Notes under the pieces: model-generated
Told to the model about the DNA's origin: nothing
Database searches by the model: none
What the model saw: the letters and a program-made list of their open reading frames with translations, nothing else
NCBI RefSeq assembly: GCF_033958435.1
Contig: NC_134144.1
Span: 6,318,010-6,382,009 of the forward strand
Length of the DNA stretch: 64,000 nt
Source of the DNA: Carettochelys insculpta
Taxonomy: Eukaryota; Chordata; Testudines; Carettochelyidae
Reading direction: 5' to 3'
Position numbers and translations under genes: made by a program
Shown here: positions 1 to 12,613 of the stretch, piece by piece
Layout: every line of letters starts with the position of its first letter
Numbering within the stretch: the stretch's first letter is position 1

Positions 1-2222
1 CGGCCACTTTTATTTATAATGTGTTTCAAATGCTATTTTCTGTCAAGTACATTGTTAGTGTTCATCATATAACAATAATATTACTATTTATTATATGCTT
101 AAAATTCATATGTTAGATGCTGAGGAAGTAGAAATAAGTACTAAGAAGATATTGGCTATTTTTCTTTTGTCTCAGATCATCAACACAATACTACTAGTTT
201 GTGAGTCCACGATCTGCTGCATGGGGCTTTGAGAATAAATCAAAGATACTGCTCAAAGTTGCTTTGAGATTTAAAGGATCCAAACTAAAATGTTCATTTG
301 TTTCACAGGCCCAATCCCTGTTTTGCATGAGAACGTCTACAAAATGATTTTGAAAAGAAGGTAATCTGTTAATATTCAATATTATATTAATGTCATTGAA
401 CATTATATTAGCATATGTGGAGAGCAAATAATACAGCATTAAGATACTCGATGGTGAGTTTTATTGTTCCATTAACATACACCTCAGGTACGTCGGGTAT
501 TTGACACTTTAAGCACCCGAGACTAGTATTAATAGACCAATAAAATACAATACATGCCCTGAAGTATTTTAGTGCTACTAGAATATGATTTTTAGGTTGT
601 TTTATTATTTTACAAAAATCTCTTTTAAAACAGATTTTAAAGCAAAAGGATAAGGTTGAAGTAGCACAGAGAGATTCCTGTACTATTTTTAAGGCAGGAC
701 ATATAAATGATTTTTACCTAACCTTAAGGTTTCCTTTCTCATCCTCTTAGTTTTAGAAACATTGTCTCTTCTTGAGCAGCATGTGTCCCATAGCCCCTGT
801 CCCCTTATTACTTCATACTGCTGAAGAGCAGTGTTTTAGGTTGGGCAGAGTCCTCAGGCAGCTTTAACACAACATTTATATTTTGTAGTAGTATGTGAGA
901 AACCAAAATGGCTTGGGAATAGTGAAGTGCTGCGCACTGGGGGAATTTTAAAACAGCCCCTTTTCCCAACATAAATTCCACACTTCCCAGGAACACTGCC
1001 AGCATTCCAACCACTTCTAATTTTAAGTACCAGTTTTTGTTTTAAGTACAACCAGCCAACAAGCTGCTGGACTGCCCAGGATGTCTGCACCCAGCCCAGC
1101 CCCAGGCAACCAGCTGAGAAGCTGCCAGTGTCCCTGATAACCTCAGCTGGCTCCCTCTGCCTTGGAAAAAGGCTCACCTGTCTGCAGTCAGAGTTGGGCT
1201 GGGACAGGCATCCATCACTAGAAAAACAGCTGAACTGGCTTCTAGTCTAACAGACAATAAGAAGCTTGACTTCAAACCACTGACTGGCCATTTGGGGAGA
1301 ACTGATATATCAGATGGAGTGAGCTGATAGGCTACATCACCTGGAAACAGCTGACAAAACTCTCCATGCAGTAGCTGCTTGGCTGCCAACACCCGATCCT
1401 CCACTGGGTGCTGAACAACCACTATTTTTTCCGTGGGTGCTCCAGAGCAACTGTCGACTTCTGCACTTTACTTATCTCCTCCTGTCATAGTGCTTGGTTG
1501 GAGAGGACAGTAACATAGGACTCTAGCCTCTTCATGACACAGTACCAGCGGCCTGGGAAATTGCTGCTGCTACGCAACCCAGGGATCCCAGTATGGCAAA
1601 TGGGAGAGCCCATATAGGAGTGGAGATGGCATGCAAAGTTGGCCCAATGACACACACCAATGAGTGCCGGCCTCCTTGTGACTTGCAAAGAACAGGTTCC
1701 CAAAAGGTTATGTGGGAAAACCCTGAACAGAAATAGAAGACACTGTCTAGAAGTCTCTTTTATCCTCCTCACTATTTTCTAACGGAGGAGTACTGAAGAA
1801 AAGGAGGGAGAGTCCTGCAGTACCAGAGGACAGTGGTTGTCTGGAGATCAGACTGTGAGTACCAAGAGACCCTTGAGGGGTAGGGATTCTGCTTCGTCTA
1901 TTGCAGACAGAACTTTATAGTGTATCTGAACACTTGTGTTACCAAGTACAGGACTGGTACTGATGTAGTGGCTCAGCCAGTCTTTCCCTGCTTTGCGAAA
2001 GCCTCCACTGAGGTAGAAGGGGAGCTGGACTGATCTGGAGACAGACGTACAGGGTGTGGTGCTGCCTCTCCCCACGCTACTCTGGAGCCCACAGTGTCTG
2101 TTGGCCCCACGGTATGGAACCAACAAGGGTAGGGCCCCATTGAGCATATTTACTAGAGACAGTGCCTTCACTGAACACCTTAGATTCTCAACAGACGAGA
2201 CAGACAGTGGTGGTAAAAAGAG
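1..2222. other. Intron sequence, nothing recognised
   Basis: Mostly AT-rich single-copy-looking sequence. A GC-richer patch around 1020-1480 and 1500-1700 holds short minus-strand frames (about 80-107 codons) with no recognisable domain. In gene orientation it lies 3' of the SPAG16 exon; the next expected WD40 exon was not found here. Confidence 0.6.
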
Positions 2223-2330
2223 GCGTTATCCTCTTGTTACAGATGAGGAACCAGAGCAATTAAGTGCCTTGTCCAAGGAAGTCTGTGGACAATCAGGGAA
2301 TTGAACCTAAGTCTTTGAATCCCTGTTGTT
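2223..2330 (-). mobile_element. MIR SINE fragment
   Basis: The stretch around ACAGATGAGGAACCAGAG followed by TTAAGTGCCTTGTCCAAGG and then GGAATTGAACC matches the reverse complement of the amniote-wide MIR core and tRNA-derived head. It is diverged and incomplete, as expected for this ancient tRNA-derived SINE. Confidence 0.7.
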
Positions 2331-2478
2331 TATATCTTTGTTCTCAGCCCTCTAGAGGAGCAAACCCTAAGGGCTATGGATATAAAACTAAAACTAATGA
2401 ATGTCCACATTTTAATTGTCACACCCTGTACAAAATCTTTCCACTTTTATCTAGTTAATTTCATGTCTAGGACATCTG

Positions 2479-3189
2479 AGCTGTGTCTACACATGCACGC
2501 TACTTCGAAGTAGCGGCACTAGCTTCGAAATAGCGCCCGTCGCGGCTACACGCGTCGGGCGCTATTTTGAAGTTAACTTCGACGTTAGGCGGCGAGACGT
2601 CGAAGTCACTAACCTCATGAGGGGATCGGAATAGCGCCCTACTTCGACATTCAACGTCGAAGTAGGGACCATGTAGACGATCCGTGTCCCACAATGTCGA
2701 AATTGTGGGGTCCTCCATGGCAGCCATCAGCTGGGGGGTTGAGAGACGCTGTCTCTCCAGCCCGTGCGGGGCTCTATGGTCACCGTGGGCAGCAGCCCTT
2801 AGCCCAGGGCTTCTGGCTGCTGCTGCTGCAGCGGGGGATTCATGCTGCATGCACAGGGTCTGCAACTCGTTGTCGGCTCTGTGGATCTTGTGCTGTTTAG
2901 TGCAAGTGTGTCTGGGAGGGGCCCTTTAAGGGAGCGGCTGGCTGTTGAGTCCGCCCTGTGACCCTGTCTGCAGCTGTGCCTGGCACCCTTATTTCGATGT
3001 GTGCTACTGTGGCGTGTAGACGTTCCCTCGCTGCGCCTATTTCGATGTGGTGCTGCGCAACGTCGATGTTGAACATCGACGTTGCCAGCCCTGGAGGACG
3101 TGTAGACGTTATTCATCGAAATAGCCTATTTCGATGTCGCCACATCGAAATAGGCTACTTCGATGTAGGCTTCACGTGTAGACGTAGCC
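2479..3189. mobile_element. 710-bp DNA transposon, copy 1
   Basis: Non-autonomous DNA transposon with inverted ends: the right end reads CACGTGTAGACGTAGCC and the left end its diverged complement. It is flanked by CTG at 2476-2478 and 3190-3192; the next base also agrees, so the duplication may be 4 bp (CTGA). It is GC- and CpG-richer than the flanks and carries many TTCGAAGT and TTCGATGT motifs near both ends, in both orientations. It resembles the copies at 24440 and 39522 but differs at many more sites than those two do from each other. Overlapping minus-strand frames of 121 and 105 codons (2500-2865, 2799-3116) show no domain I recognise. The short duplication (CTG, CAA, CTA across the copies) is compatible with PIF/Harbinger, but no transposase is present to prove it. 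Confidence 0.8.
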
Positions 3190-3192
3190 CTG

Positions 3193-4994
3193 ATGTGTAG
3201 AATTTGAAGAGCTACAAGCAAAAGACCCCAAAACTAACAGCAAAAATCATCAGAAGCCCTAAATTGAAAAAGACTATGATTAAATGCATTCTGTCCCATT
3301 ATATTTATTTCTTCCACTAACATCAGGCACATTTTGTAGCAGCATTTCTTTTACTCTTTATATAGAATTCAGCCAGAGTAAATTCATATTGCAAGTGAAT
3401 AATGATGTACCTTATTCATTTTAAATTTCAATAATTGAATTAGAAACAGGGAAGCCTATTGAAACGACTGTCTGCTGGTCAAAGACTAATGAGAATTTTT
3501 TTTTTTTTAATCTGAGTCATTGGTGTCATGGTAACAATGCATTATTGAAATCTGATTAGTACGCCCAGCAGCCTTATAAGTGATGACATGTTCTTCTAAT
3601 TGTATTTTCTGTTCTCAGAGAGAAGTTTTATGTTCACAAGAGGTGAGAGGACGGCAATGTTCTGTTTATGTATAAGTTCGATATGGAAGGTACTGTTTGC
3701 TCAGATATTCAATTCAACCTCAGCTGTGGCGTTAACGGAAATGGAAGACCCAACTTCCCCTTCTTCACACCACCCCCTCATTTTATTACCTTTGCCTCCT
3801 ATTTTTTAATTTATTCAAATATCAAAGTAATGCGCCTTTGAATACATACTATCGGTTTTAAGGATCAGGGAGCTATTCTGAAGCAAAGGCACCATATTTA
3901 GTGGTTGAACCTATATAACTCATGCCCTTGAAACTCCTAGTTAAGGCCAGGGGAATTTGTGGTACATAAGGAAAAGCAGGATCAAGTCTGCAGCTTTCCA
4001 TCTTATTCAATAATATTCCATTTTAGAAAAGCGTAGGTGTAAGTCTCACCGAAGAAAATGGTACAAGCTGAATATTAAGCACGTACTTCTCTTCCGAATA
4101 AGGATACATTCCTTCATGGAGATGGAAAATAATTTTAAAAAGATTCAATAAATATATGAGATGCCAACAGAAACTGTGAAATTAGAGATTTTTAAAAAAT
4201 ATTTGTGAAGAGCAGCATACCTAATTCCTCAAAATGGAAAAAAATACTAATCTGGAGGCTTAATAAGGCTTTAATTTAGAATTGGTGCTGCAGTCAAGCA
4301 GATTTTCACTTTGTTAAAATAAAAGAATTCTCTGACAATTGCAAGCCACAGTTTACAACATAAATCTGATGCAAAATCATCTTATTACATATATCTCCAG
4401 CCTCAAGAGATGAAAAGCTAACTTTTCTAGACTACAATTAAATTACATTTTTTTCTGCAGAAAAAAACTATTAACTCTACATCATTTTGGTAGCTCCTGA
4501 CAGTTTCCTGTTATGAACACGACTCTTTCTTTGAGAAATCATTTGACTTTCTATGTGGTGGCGGTAAGCCCACACACCTATTCCTCAGGGAAATGTGACT
4601 ATTTTAAATACGATCCAAGAAAATGATTAATGCAAAGAAGTAGAGGGTTCTGCACAACTAATGAACACGCCATGTTTGTTGTGATGCAGAGATATACAGG
4701 GAATGAACACAACTAGACTTGAAAACTCAGTACTATTTGTTTGATGTGCCAGCATGTACACAAAGTTTGAAACGCACAAAATATCCAAAGCAATCACTCG
4801 TAAGTCAACACAATCTTAAGCCAACACAGGGAAAGCAAAAAGAACATTTATCTACGTGTTTGGAAATTCAGCAGAGAGCTCAGGGTTATACTGAGAATGG
4901 GAAGTCATCAAAGCAGTCCACTGAGGGATGAGAGATCAAATAAATACTTCCCCAGAAGGGATTAGCACTGGTTGAGAGCACTGTTTGCACTAAC
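3193..4994. other. Intron sequence 3' of the SPAG16 exon
   Basis: AT-rich sequence with homopolymer runs (T run near 3498-3508). No repeat family, exon or RNA gene recognised. The splice donor of the SPAG16 exon lies at its upper end. Confidence 0.6.
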
Positions 4995-5138
4995 CTTGGA
5001 TGGAAGCAGCAACCAGAGAGCCAATCAGTGTGGCCTTCACCTGTCATAATGATGTTCCCATTAGGGATGGCCCACATCTTCCAGAGGTGGTCATCACTAG
5101 CAGTCACTACAATATCTTTCCGAGGATGCAAAGCCAAA
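4995..5138 (-). CDS. SPAG16: SPAG16 exon (WD40 repeat region of the PF20 homologue)
   Basis: Internal coding exon of a WD40 beta-propeller protein, recognised as SPAG16, a component of the axonemal central apparatus of motile cilia and sperm flagella. Seen on the minus strand: a pyrimidine-rich tract and AG acceptor just above 5138, then 144 bases, then a GTTAGT donor at 4994-4989. One base completes a split codon, 47 codons follow, and two bases (AG) begin the next, so the exon is symmetric (phase 2 at both ends) and could be skipped without a frameshift. The peptide contains LALHPRK, TASDDHLWKMW (end of one blade) and GHTDWLSGCCFHP (start of the next). The split last codon beginning AG fits the serine expected after FHP in this family. 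The open frame runs past the donor into intron. No neighbouring exon was recognised on either side. Assignment to SPAG16 rests on remembered family sequence, not on a search. Confidence 0.85.
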
Positions 5139-5302
5139 CTAGAGAAAAAAGAAAGAAGATTGAGGGTCAGTTTAATCCTGTGTGAAATCTAAAGCAACAC
5201 AGTTTGATGTTAGCAATAGCAAGGCCTATATTACTATGGTTTTGATTTGTATCTGCAATATTTATGCTCTCCAAGGATACATGATATACAAACCTTTTAC
5301 CT

Positions 5303-5455
5303 ATAACGAGCCTGATCCTGCTTCCCTTGAAGTAAATGACAAAACTCCCATTGATTTTAGTGGAACCAGTACTAAACTTAAACTTTTAAGGCCCCTGTTC
5401 AGCAAGGCACCTAAGCAAGTGCTTGAGTGCTTTCCTGAGCTGGTCCCCTAAATGA
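5303..5455. repeat. Palindromic dispersed amniote repeat
   Basis: GCCTGATCCTGCTTCCCTTG, then CTCCCATTGATTTTAGTGG, then CAGCAAGGCACCTAAGCAAG. This combination of phrases recurs widely in reptile and bird genomes and has an internal inverted design (AAGT..AATG against CATTGA..AGT). A second example is at 26224-26330. Its class is not known to me; a MITE is likely. Confidence 0.5.
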
Positions 5456-8035
5456 GTGTTATAAATAATTCAAAAATATAAATTATGAACAAAAGCAATG
5501 CAATTCACTCACACTGTTCCAGAAATAATATCCTCATAAAATATTAGCCTTTTGGACCTTTTCAGGAGAGCTTTGTAATGGGAAATCAGACTGTGCTAAG
5601 TCTATTCTCTGCAAGGGCTTAAGGTCTTCTAAGCACACAGACACTACTGAACTGTGAATTATACTACAGTAGCTCTGATTTATTGTTAATACTTCAGCCA
5701 CTGCCAGGCTAAGTTTGATAAATCCACTTCAGTTCCACTCTCTGGCTGTTCTACTGGTTTTCCTTTTGTGTACTGAAGTAATGGGAACACACTGGCTTAG
5801 ATATTATGCGTCTATTATAACTCTTCACTGGAAAGTCATACCAGCAGTCTATTTTTGGTTTGGTCATTGTGCATCTACAAAAGAAAATGTGAACCTGTCA
5901 ACATGAACATAACCAAATTATTTTTATTTGGGCTTAATTAGTAGTCAAATCAATGGAGTGATTTATTATTTACTAGGGATGAACGTTGTGCTTGGTCCTG
6001 AATTCAAGAAGGACATAGCCTCATAGAGCAAATCGCTTAAACGGACGAACAATACAGTTCAGAATTAAAATGCTGTGAGAAACGAGAATCTATTTTTAGA
6101 CAAATGAGACTGATAATACCTCAACAAAGAAGAGCTGATCTAAAGGTAGGTTGCATAGAAATGTTTAAAGTGGAATCAGAATGGAGGGAATGGATAACAA
6201 GCTGAAGAAAGTTTCACTCAGAAGTAGTGCATGAATGTACACCAGAAAAGTCTCAGGTTCCTATAACATCTTTCTTCTACAAATAAACAATTTATGAGTA
6301 ATTATTCCACAGCCCCACAGACCAGCATTCCCACCTTAGGAGGAGGTTCAAATGTTTCTTCAAATCTATCTGAAACACTCACTTATTTCTGTTAGCTTTC
6401 CATCCAGAAATACTAGCACACACTCTCCTTTCTGAAAGCAGCAACCCATAACACAGAAAGATCTTTGAAAATCAGACACTCATTTGTACAAGGATGACTA
6501 CAAAATAATGACATAAGGTAAACTGGTCACAATTTGGTCTGTAGCTGGGCAGGGGAATAGAAGGAAATATATGAGAAGAAAAGAAAGATCCCCAGCCTAT
6601 TACAAGGCAAAAGAGAGGCCTAACTGGTGTGAATCAAACTGCCTTGAGCCAGGGTTCTCACTGATATAGGAGGACCCTAGAACACAGGATAAATCTGTGA
6701 TAATGAAACAGTCCGAGGCCTTGCTAGAAAAACAGTAGCAGGGTCAAGGGAGGTAAAAGGCCCAGGGCCACCACACATGCTTCAGAAGAAAGCCTGCCAC
6801 AAAGGGGAGTCCATGTAAGTCAAAGAGAGAGGGACCCAGCAGGGCCTACAGTCTTCACTTCAACCTCAGAAGACACCAAGGCAGGCTACGTTAAGTTGGA
6901 GCTTCACAGCTGGCTAGCAAATCGTTGGATACCTCTTGAAATCTTGATGTCAATCTAAAACTGATTCTTGATCTTCTAACTGCCTCTCCTATCTCTAAGT
7001 TTGTCTACTCTGCCTTTCACAGTACTTCCATACTTTGCTGACTGGGTGTCTACAGTAATCAACAGGTTGTGACCTCAGCTATCAATCATCCCTTTTATAA
7101 GTCTTCCTATATCCTAAGACCTGCTGAACAATCTCATCCACATTGGCTTCACTTACTAGATCCAATTCAAGATTGCTCTGATGGCTTACTCTAAATTCAA
7201 ATCCAACTCCTCATTCTATTCTTCCAAGCTGATTGCTGCTTCATGACTTCCCTACAATTATCTACCACTGGAAGGTGCTCATTTGCTCATCTTACCATAT
7301 CTGCTTGGAACATTTTCTTCCCTACCCGCCAAGACATGAGAACACTTGCATCTCCTCAAATCCAGCTTTTAAACCTTCTTTTCCTCTTAGAATTGCTCAA
7401 GTGTTTTGTGGTGCTCTTTGTTAAGAATACTCTATAAAAGCAAATTGTATTATATATCACAGGAAATAAGCTCTTGCAATTGGCATGGAACTCTCGGTGT
7501 ACATTTTATAGGCTTTTCTTTTTAATTGCCAAGCTCCTATAAAATGATGCTGCTACCCAAGTGTGTATTTTCCCTCCTCCCAATGGAATTGTACAGACAT
7601 AAAGCTAACACCATTTAATTAACAGCAGGCTGGGTGACATCACCACCACTGAGCTGCTTCTCAAAAGGGGAAGCACATTCATCCAAGAGAGCGCCATACA
7701 CCACATTAATTAGGTGCCCTTGTCTTCACTTCTGGCAATCTGGCATTGAATCGATTCTTGCTTTGTCTTTGTTCACAGGGTCTAATTATTTCCAGCACAG
7801 AAGACCCACGGTGGATTGGGGTGAATATCAATAGAAGGATGTGTTATATAACATTAGTCTCCTCCTCCTTTTGTGTGTACACATGCATGTGAGGATCAGG
7901 GGCCGGGGAAGGGAAAAGAGGAAGGGACATATCCAGCAATAGGAGAACTCTCAGACATTTGCTGCTGTCAAGTTGTGGAAGGTGCATTTATATACCCATT
8001 TTGCTGGCAAAAATCATTCTAAATTTCTTTACCAC
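5456..8035. other. Intron sequence with one possible conserved block
   Basis: No exon or clear transposon recognised. The part at about 7485-7830 has features often seen in conserved noncoding elements (TTTAATTAACAGCAGG and ATTAATTAGG homeodomain-type cores, balanced composition, no repeat signature). That reading is speculative without an alignment. Confidence 0.4.
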
Positions 8036-8038
8036 TTA

Positions 8039-8274
8039 GGCCATGTCTACCCAGCAGCATTATTCCCCAATAAACTATTCCAGAAGAGGTATTCGGGAAT
8101 AGCTAATTCTGAAAGGCCACGTCTACACTCCCCCATTTCCGGAAGGAGAATGGTAATAAGTGTATAGGAAGATACTAATGAGGCGTGGACTAAAATATCT
8201 CACGCCTCATTGGCACATCCCTGAAAGATATAGTGGCTGCTATTTCCAAATAACTTTGCTGTGTAGACATATGC
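8039..8274. mobile_element. MITE flanked by TTA
   Basis: Inverted ends GGCCATGTCTACCCAGCA at left and TGCTGTGTAGACATATGC at right, flanked by TTA at 8036-8038 and 8275-8277. The 3-bp TWA-type duplication and end sequence fit a PIF/Harbinger-like MITE. An internal GGCCACGTCTACACT at 8115 resembles a second terminus, so the element may be a composite of two related MITEs. Confidence 0.65.
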
Positions 8275-8461
8275 TTATAGTGGTAGATATATACTGCTTG
8301 TAGTAATTTGTGTTAAAAACATTCGCATATTATATTAACATATCTTGACTGAATAATAAACACACACAGAGAATTTTAAGGTGTAGGCAAAAGGTAATTT
8401 CAGTGTAACATACATGCTACCTCAGCAGCTCCATTAAAATATTAAGGCTGCAAATGCAAGC

Positions 8462-8512
8462 TCTCATAACTAGGAAATGCCAGAATTAAGGTTGCCTGCG
8501 CAACCTTAATTT
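8462..8512. repeat. Dispersed repeat with a perfect palindromic core, copy 1
   Basis: Contains AATTAAGGTTGC, CTGC, GCAACCTTAATT: a 12-bp perfect inverted repeat around 4 bases, preceded by TAGGAAATGCCAG. The same sequence occurs reversed at 9188-9242. It belongs to a dispersed reptile repeat whose class I cannot name. Confidence 0.55.
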
Positions 8513-8589
8513 GGCCCCCTTTGTATATATTCTGATCACAAACGATTATAGCTTAGCCAGATAATCCTGCATATACATTGCTAAAATAT

Positions 8590-8925
8590 TAATGAATTTA
8601 TCTTCACAATACCCTGCAAGTATATTTTGTCCAAAATTCTGCAAATTAAGGAAACTGAGGCAAAGAAGGATGAAAGACAAAAGTTGTGAATTTTGGTGGC
8701 TTTATTGAGACACCTATAAACTGACTTTTCAGAGTACTTGCATTTTTATAGCACTCTGATAAAAGCACAGCTCCTATCAACTTCAACAGGAGCACAGCTC
8801 ACTTGGCAATCTGGACCTAGATGGGTACTCAGAAAAGGGATACAAAATTGGTGAGAAATTATTAAAAAATTGGTTTAAGTGACTTGCCCAACAGCACATC
8901 AGAACACCATGGCAAAGAGAGAAAT
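8590..8925 (-). mobile_element. Split MIR relic
   Basis: TTAAGGAAACTGAGGCAAAG near 8645 and GTTTAAGTGACTTGCCCAAC near 8873 are consecutive parts of the reverse-complemented MIR consensus, separated here by about 190 bases of other repeat-like sequence. This looks like an old MIR interrupted by a later insertion. Confidence 0.45.
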
Positions 8926-9187
8926 AAAATGCAATTCTCCAGGATGACATTCAGCAGTACTAGCCATGAGATCCCCCTCTACACTCCTCCCATGGTCACC
9001 ACACTGCCTATTTCTGCAACAAATAGGGCAGGAAGCCCTACAGAGGAGACCCTCATTTATGACATGAAATTGATTCATCCTCAGATCCAGTCCAGTCTGT
9101 GTACTCAATAGGGCAAGGCTTGCATGGGAAAATATCATGTGATTACATGACTGAAGGGTGGACCACACTAAATACATACAAAGAGGC

Positions 9188-9242
9188 TGAATTAAGGCTG
9201 CCTGGGGAAGCTTAATTCCAGCATTTCCTAACTTGTGAGTGG
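9188..9242. repeat. Dispersed repeat with a palindromic core, copy 2 (reversed)
   Basis: AATTAAGGCTGCCTGGGG, then AAGCTTAATTCCAGCATTTCC: a diverged, opposite-orientation copy of the repeat at 8462-8512. Confidence 0.5.
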
Positions 9243-9289
9243 TTGGCCACATAAGAATTTTGAATGTGGCCCACAGAGTGTGTATACAT

Positions 9290-9465
9290 GATTTTTTTCA
9301 AAAGAATCTTTGAAAGAAGGCGCTTGTCCTGATCCAGGAGCAGAAGAGGACTTCTGGAAGAAGAGCCATGTTCTTTCAATTTCAGATCAAAGGGCACGTT
9401 TTGTGTGTAGATGCTCCATGTGTTCTTCTGAATGGCTGGATTTTCTGAAAGAGCTTAGTCCTCAC
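9290..9465. mobile_element. MITE fragment
   Basis: Shares GAATCTTTGAAAG, a block ending TTCTTTCAATTTC and TTTTGTGTGTAGATGC with the right half of the MITE at 45262-45802, so it is a truncated copy of that family. Confidence 0.6.
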
Positions 9466-12400
9466 CCCCCAGTTCTCCCTCTTGTTACCCACTCCCCTTC
9501 CAATTAATCCCTCGGCATTTGAGACAGGCTTTTGTGCTAGTGCCACCTATGCTGCAGTATGGCAGCAAGTCTCTCTGGAAGGAGACATTGCAAGGTAAGC
9601 GCTGCTCAGCCTCTGAAGCCGCCAGCATGGTACAGGCTGAGTCCTTAGGCACACGCACGTGTGTGTGTGTGTACAGGTGCAGTTGATAAAAAGGAGCTAT
9701 ACAATTTATATGTATTATTGGTGCAGATGGAATTTAGCTGAATGCTACCTGAGTTTGAATGAATTTTCACACAGATGGGATCCTTAACACCAGGGCAATC
9801 CTTGTGACAAATTTCAACTCCCTGCCCCAGAAAGAATAGACACTAGAACTTCTCTGTGAAACAACTGTACAAATTTACCAGCCGTGAAACCAGTATATTT
9901 TCCCTTAATCTCTTTCTCAGTAGTTAAAAATAATAATCAACCTGAGTTAGTCAACTAACCCTGATAATTTCAGCCAGAACAGTTACACAGTCTGGTGAAG
10001 TCAAACTCTTTATGAAGGCTTGTCACATAGTGGTCAAACTGTAATAATTCCTTAAATTATTAGCCATTCTAAACACATCATGCTACAAAACAAACTACCC
10101 TGTTTATCTGAGAGATGTTAATTAAGTCCCCTTTGAAATTATCTCCATAAACCTGTTCAATCTGTTGGGGGCCTTTATGCCTATACCTTATGCTTACTAT
10201 AAATTGCTGAAGGATAAAAAGAAGGCAAAACACTAATGCCCAAAATCAGAAAAAAAGATTAATTATGCTATATGTTTAAGTACTAGGGACACTGACAATC
10301 CTGCTGAAGTCAGTGGGACTATTCATTGTGGGTATGAGCTTCACTGAGGTGAATTTCAGGAGTCTAGTATTGACCAGAGGAAATTTTGGTCTATTCTCAA
10401 GTCTCTCAGGTCTTTAGTAACAAACAGTGAGCTCTAAAAAACCTCAACCATTATTATAGTTTCTGTAGCAATGGTCTAGAAGACACAATGGCTTTGCTTC
10501 AATTTCATGTCTTCTGCTTCTGATAGAAATAGCTTTTGCACCCCCAGTTAGATTGTTAGACATGGTTCACACAGATAGATCCCAACAATGTAAGGTCAGC
10601 CCCTGTATGCACATTTATTACTCAAAGTACAAAAGGGGACAGTCAGTACCAGAGAGAATCAAACAGAGTAGGCAGAGGTGCGCTCAGTACAAAAGCTATT
10701 GAGAACAACCACGACACACGACAGTCTGAACAGGCTAGGCAATAAGGTACATTTACATCCTCATAAGACTGTAAGGCTTAGAGAGGCACAGATAAAACTG
10801 AAGCCCATAGAAAAAATAGAGCCATCAGGTCCGTGACAGTGACAAACACTGCACTTGCATCTTCAGCAATGTGGATGGAAGAGAAGCAAAAGAAAAAGCC
10901 TTTCCCCCATCACAAGAAGACACCGTTGTCCAAACCCTTCCCCTTTGAGATTTAGCTTCACCAATAATCCAAAAACAAGCCCCAAGACTTTGCTGTTACT
11001 CCTAGTGTTCCTCTCCTAACCCACTTCCCTCTATTAGAGGCACTTCCTTCCAGCTCCTTTTTATCTTGGTTGGAGATAAGTGGTCCCACTTGCCATCTTA
11101 TTGCAACAGTAATTATTACCCTGACATCTAATGTGGGGCTAGCACCCGAGCATAGGATTATTTAGCCAAAAATCCATGTGTTCCTTCTGAGGGCTTCAAA
11201 GTCTGCCTTCTCATTACAAAATGTGAGAGAGGAAAGAAAAGGCGGAAGAAGAAAATATGGAGTGAAAGCAAAATAAAAAAAGGAAAAACATTAACCAGGA
11301 GATCAATGAAGTAGGGCATGGGCAAGCCTCACAGTACTCAGATGAATATAACCAAATTATTTCATAGTCCTTTATGTTAGCCTGTGACTCAGGGTGGAGC
11401 TCAGTTTTGGCTTTTTAAAATAAATACATTCTCTTGATATTTTTAGCCTTTTTAAAATCCTTGTCATTTAAAATGGAGAGGAAGAAAAAGGTTCAAAAAT
11501 GTGGTTCTCTGTAGGGCACCAACATACCTACCGCCCCCCGTTGAACATCCAGCAACCCTTTGTAGACCAGACTCCATCAGCTGTCCTAACCTTCCAAAGG
11601 CTTCTCCAGAGGTACAAGGCTGAGTAATTATCCCATGGAACTATCCATCCCAGCCCTCACCTATATTCTGCATGCAAAATCTTTAGTCTCACCTGCCTAC
11701 TACTCCCAGATTCACAATTGATATGCATGTTCATGAATCTGCAACTCAATAATCCACACTTTGTTTATCCATCTAATTCATCCAAATATAGCACCACACT
11801 CAAAACATAATGTCAGAGGGCTACACTGCAACGAAGTTTTGTTATCCTCAAAACATGGTTATAGAAAATGTTCTCTATATTAGAATACATTATCAAATGT
11901 TATCATTAATTAGAAAATAGGCTTAAATTTTATGAAGAAAACTTTTCTAAGTTTGTAGATTGTTCACTTACCTGAAAATTAGCAAATTTCAGTAAATTGC
12001 AATGGACCCCCAAACTACCTTGGTGAAGGAAATAGTTTTATTGTATTTTGTTTGATTATGAAGAGAAATCTAGCTTTCTTTAACCATTTTTCCTCTTAAT
12101 AGCAAAAATAGGTCAACTATATAATCAAACTTGAGTGAGTGCTCTATTCAGAAGTATAATGTTATGTTAAATGTGCTGTAACCCCCATCCTGGAAAGATT
12201 TCTGCATGTGGTAAATTTTATGCACTGAGAGTAGTTCCATTAACTCCACAGTGCAGAAAGTGAAGTAACTGTTATATGTCTTGTAGGACTGGGTTCTTAA
12301 TTTGGTGGGCGGAAGAAGCCTCCCTACAGATCCTGTAGGTAATATGCAAATTATCTCCATTGCTGTGAACCTATTTCTTTTGTCCACATACTTTTAAATA

Positions 12401-12613
12401 ATAAATGTGATTATTTTACAGCACTCTTTACAAAGTCTTCACTGAAACATTCTTATAGAACTTCTGCTAATTACTGCTTGCCAAAATTCAATTATGCATT
12501 ATGAAATGCTGTTTTTCAAGGGTGCTTTGCAGAGTTTTTTTTTTCTCTAGATCTGCTTTGAATCAAGGTGCCAGGAGGCTGACACATAACCAGTTTACTT
12601 TACAAAGATTATG
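9466..12613. other. Intron sequence, little recognised
   Basis: No exon recognised. A short GT run sits near 9659-9673. The stretch near 10285-10380 carries weak pieces of the palindromic amniote repeat (CCTGCTGAAGTCAGTGGGAC). The rest, including 10560-10920, has no identifiable family. Confidence 0.55.

Noticed and set aside
1848..2171. 107-codon minus-strand frame
   Set aside because: Composition and lack of any motif fit chance; it overlaps a plus-strand frame of similar quality.
8899..9252. 117-codon minus-strand frame
   Set aside because: Spans MIR and palindromic-repeat remnants; no coding signature.
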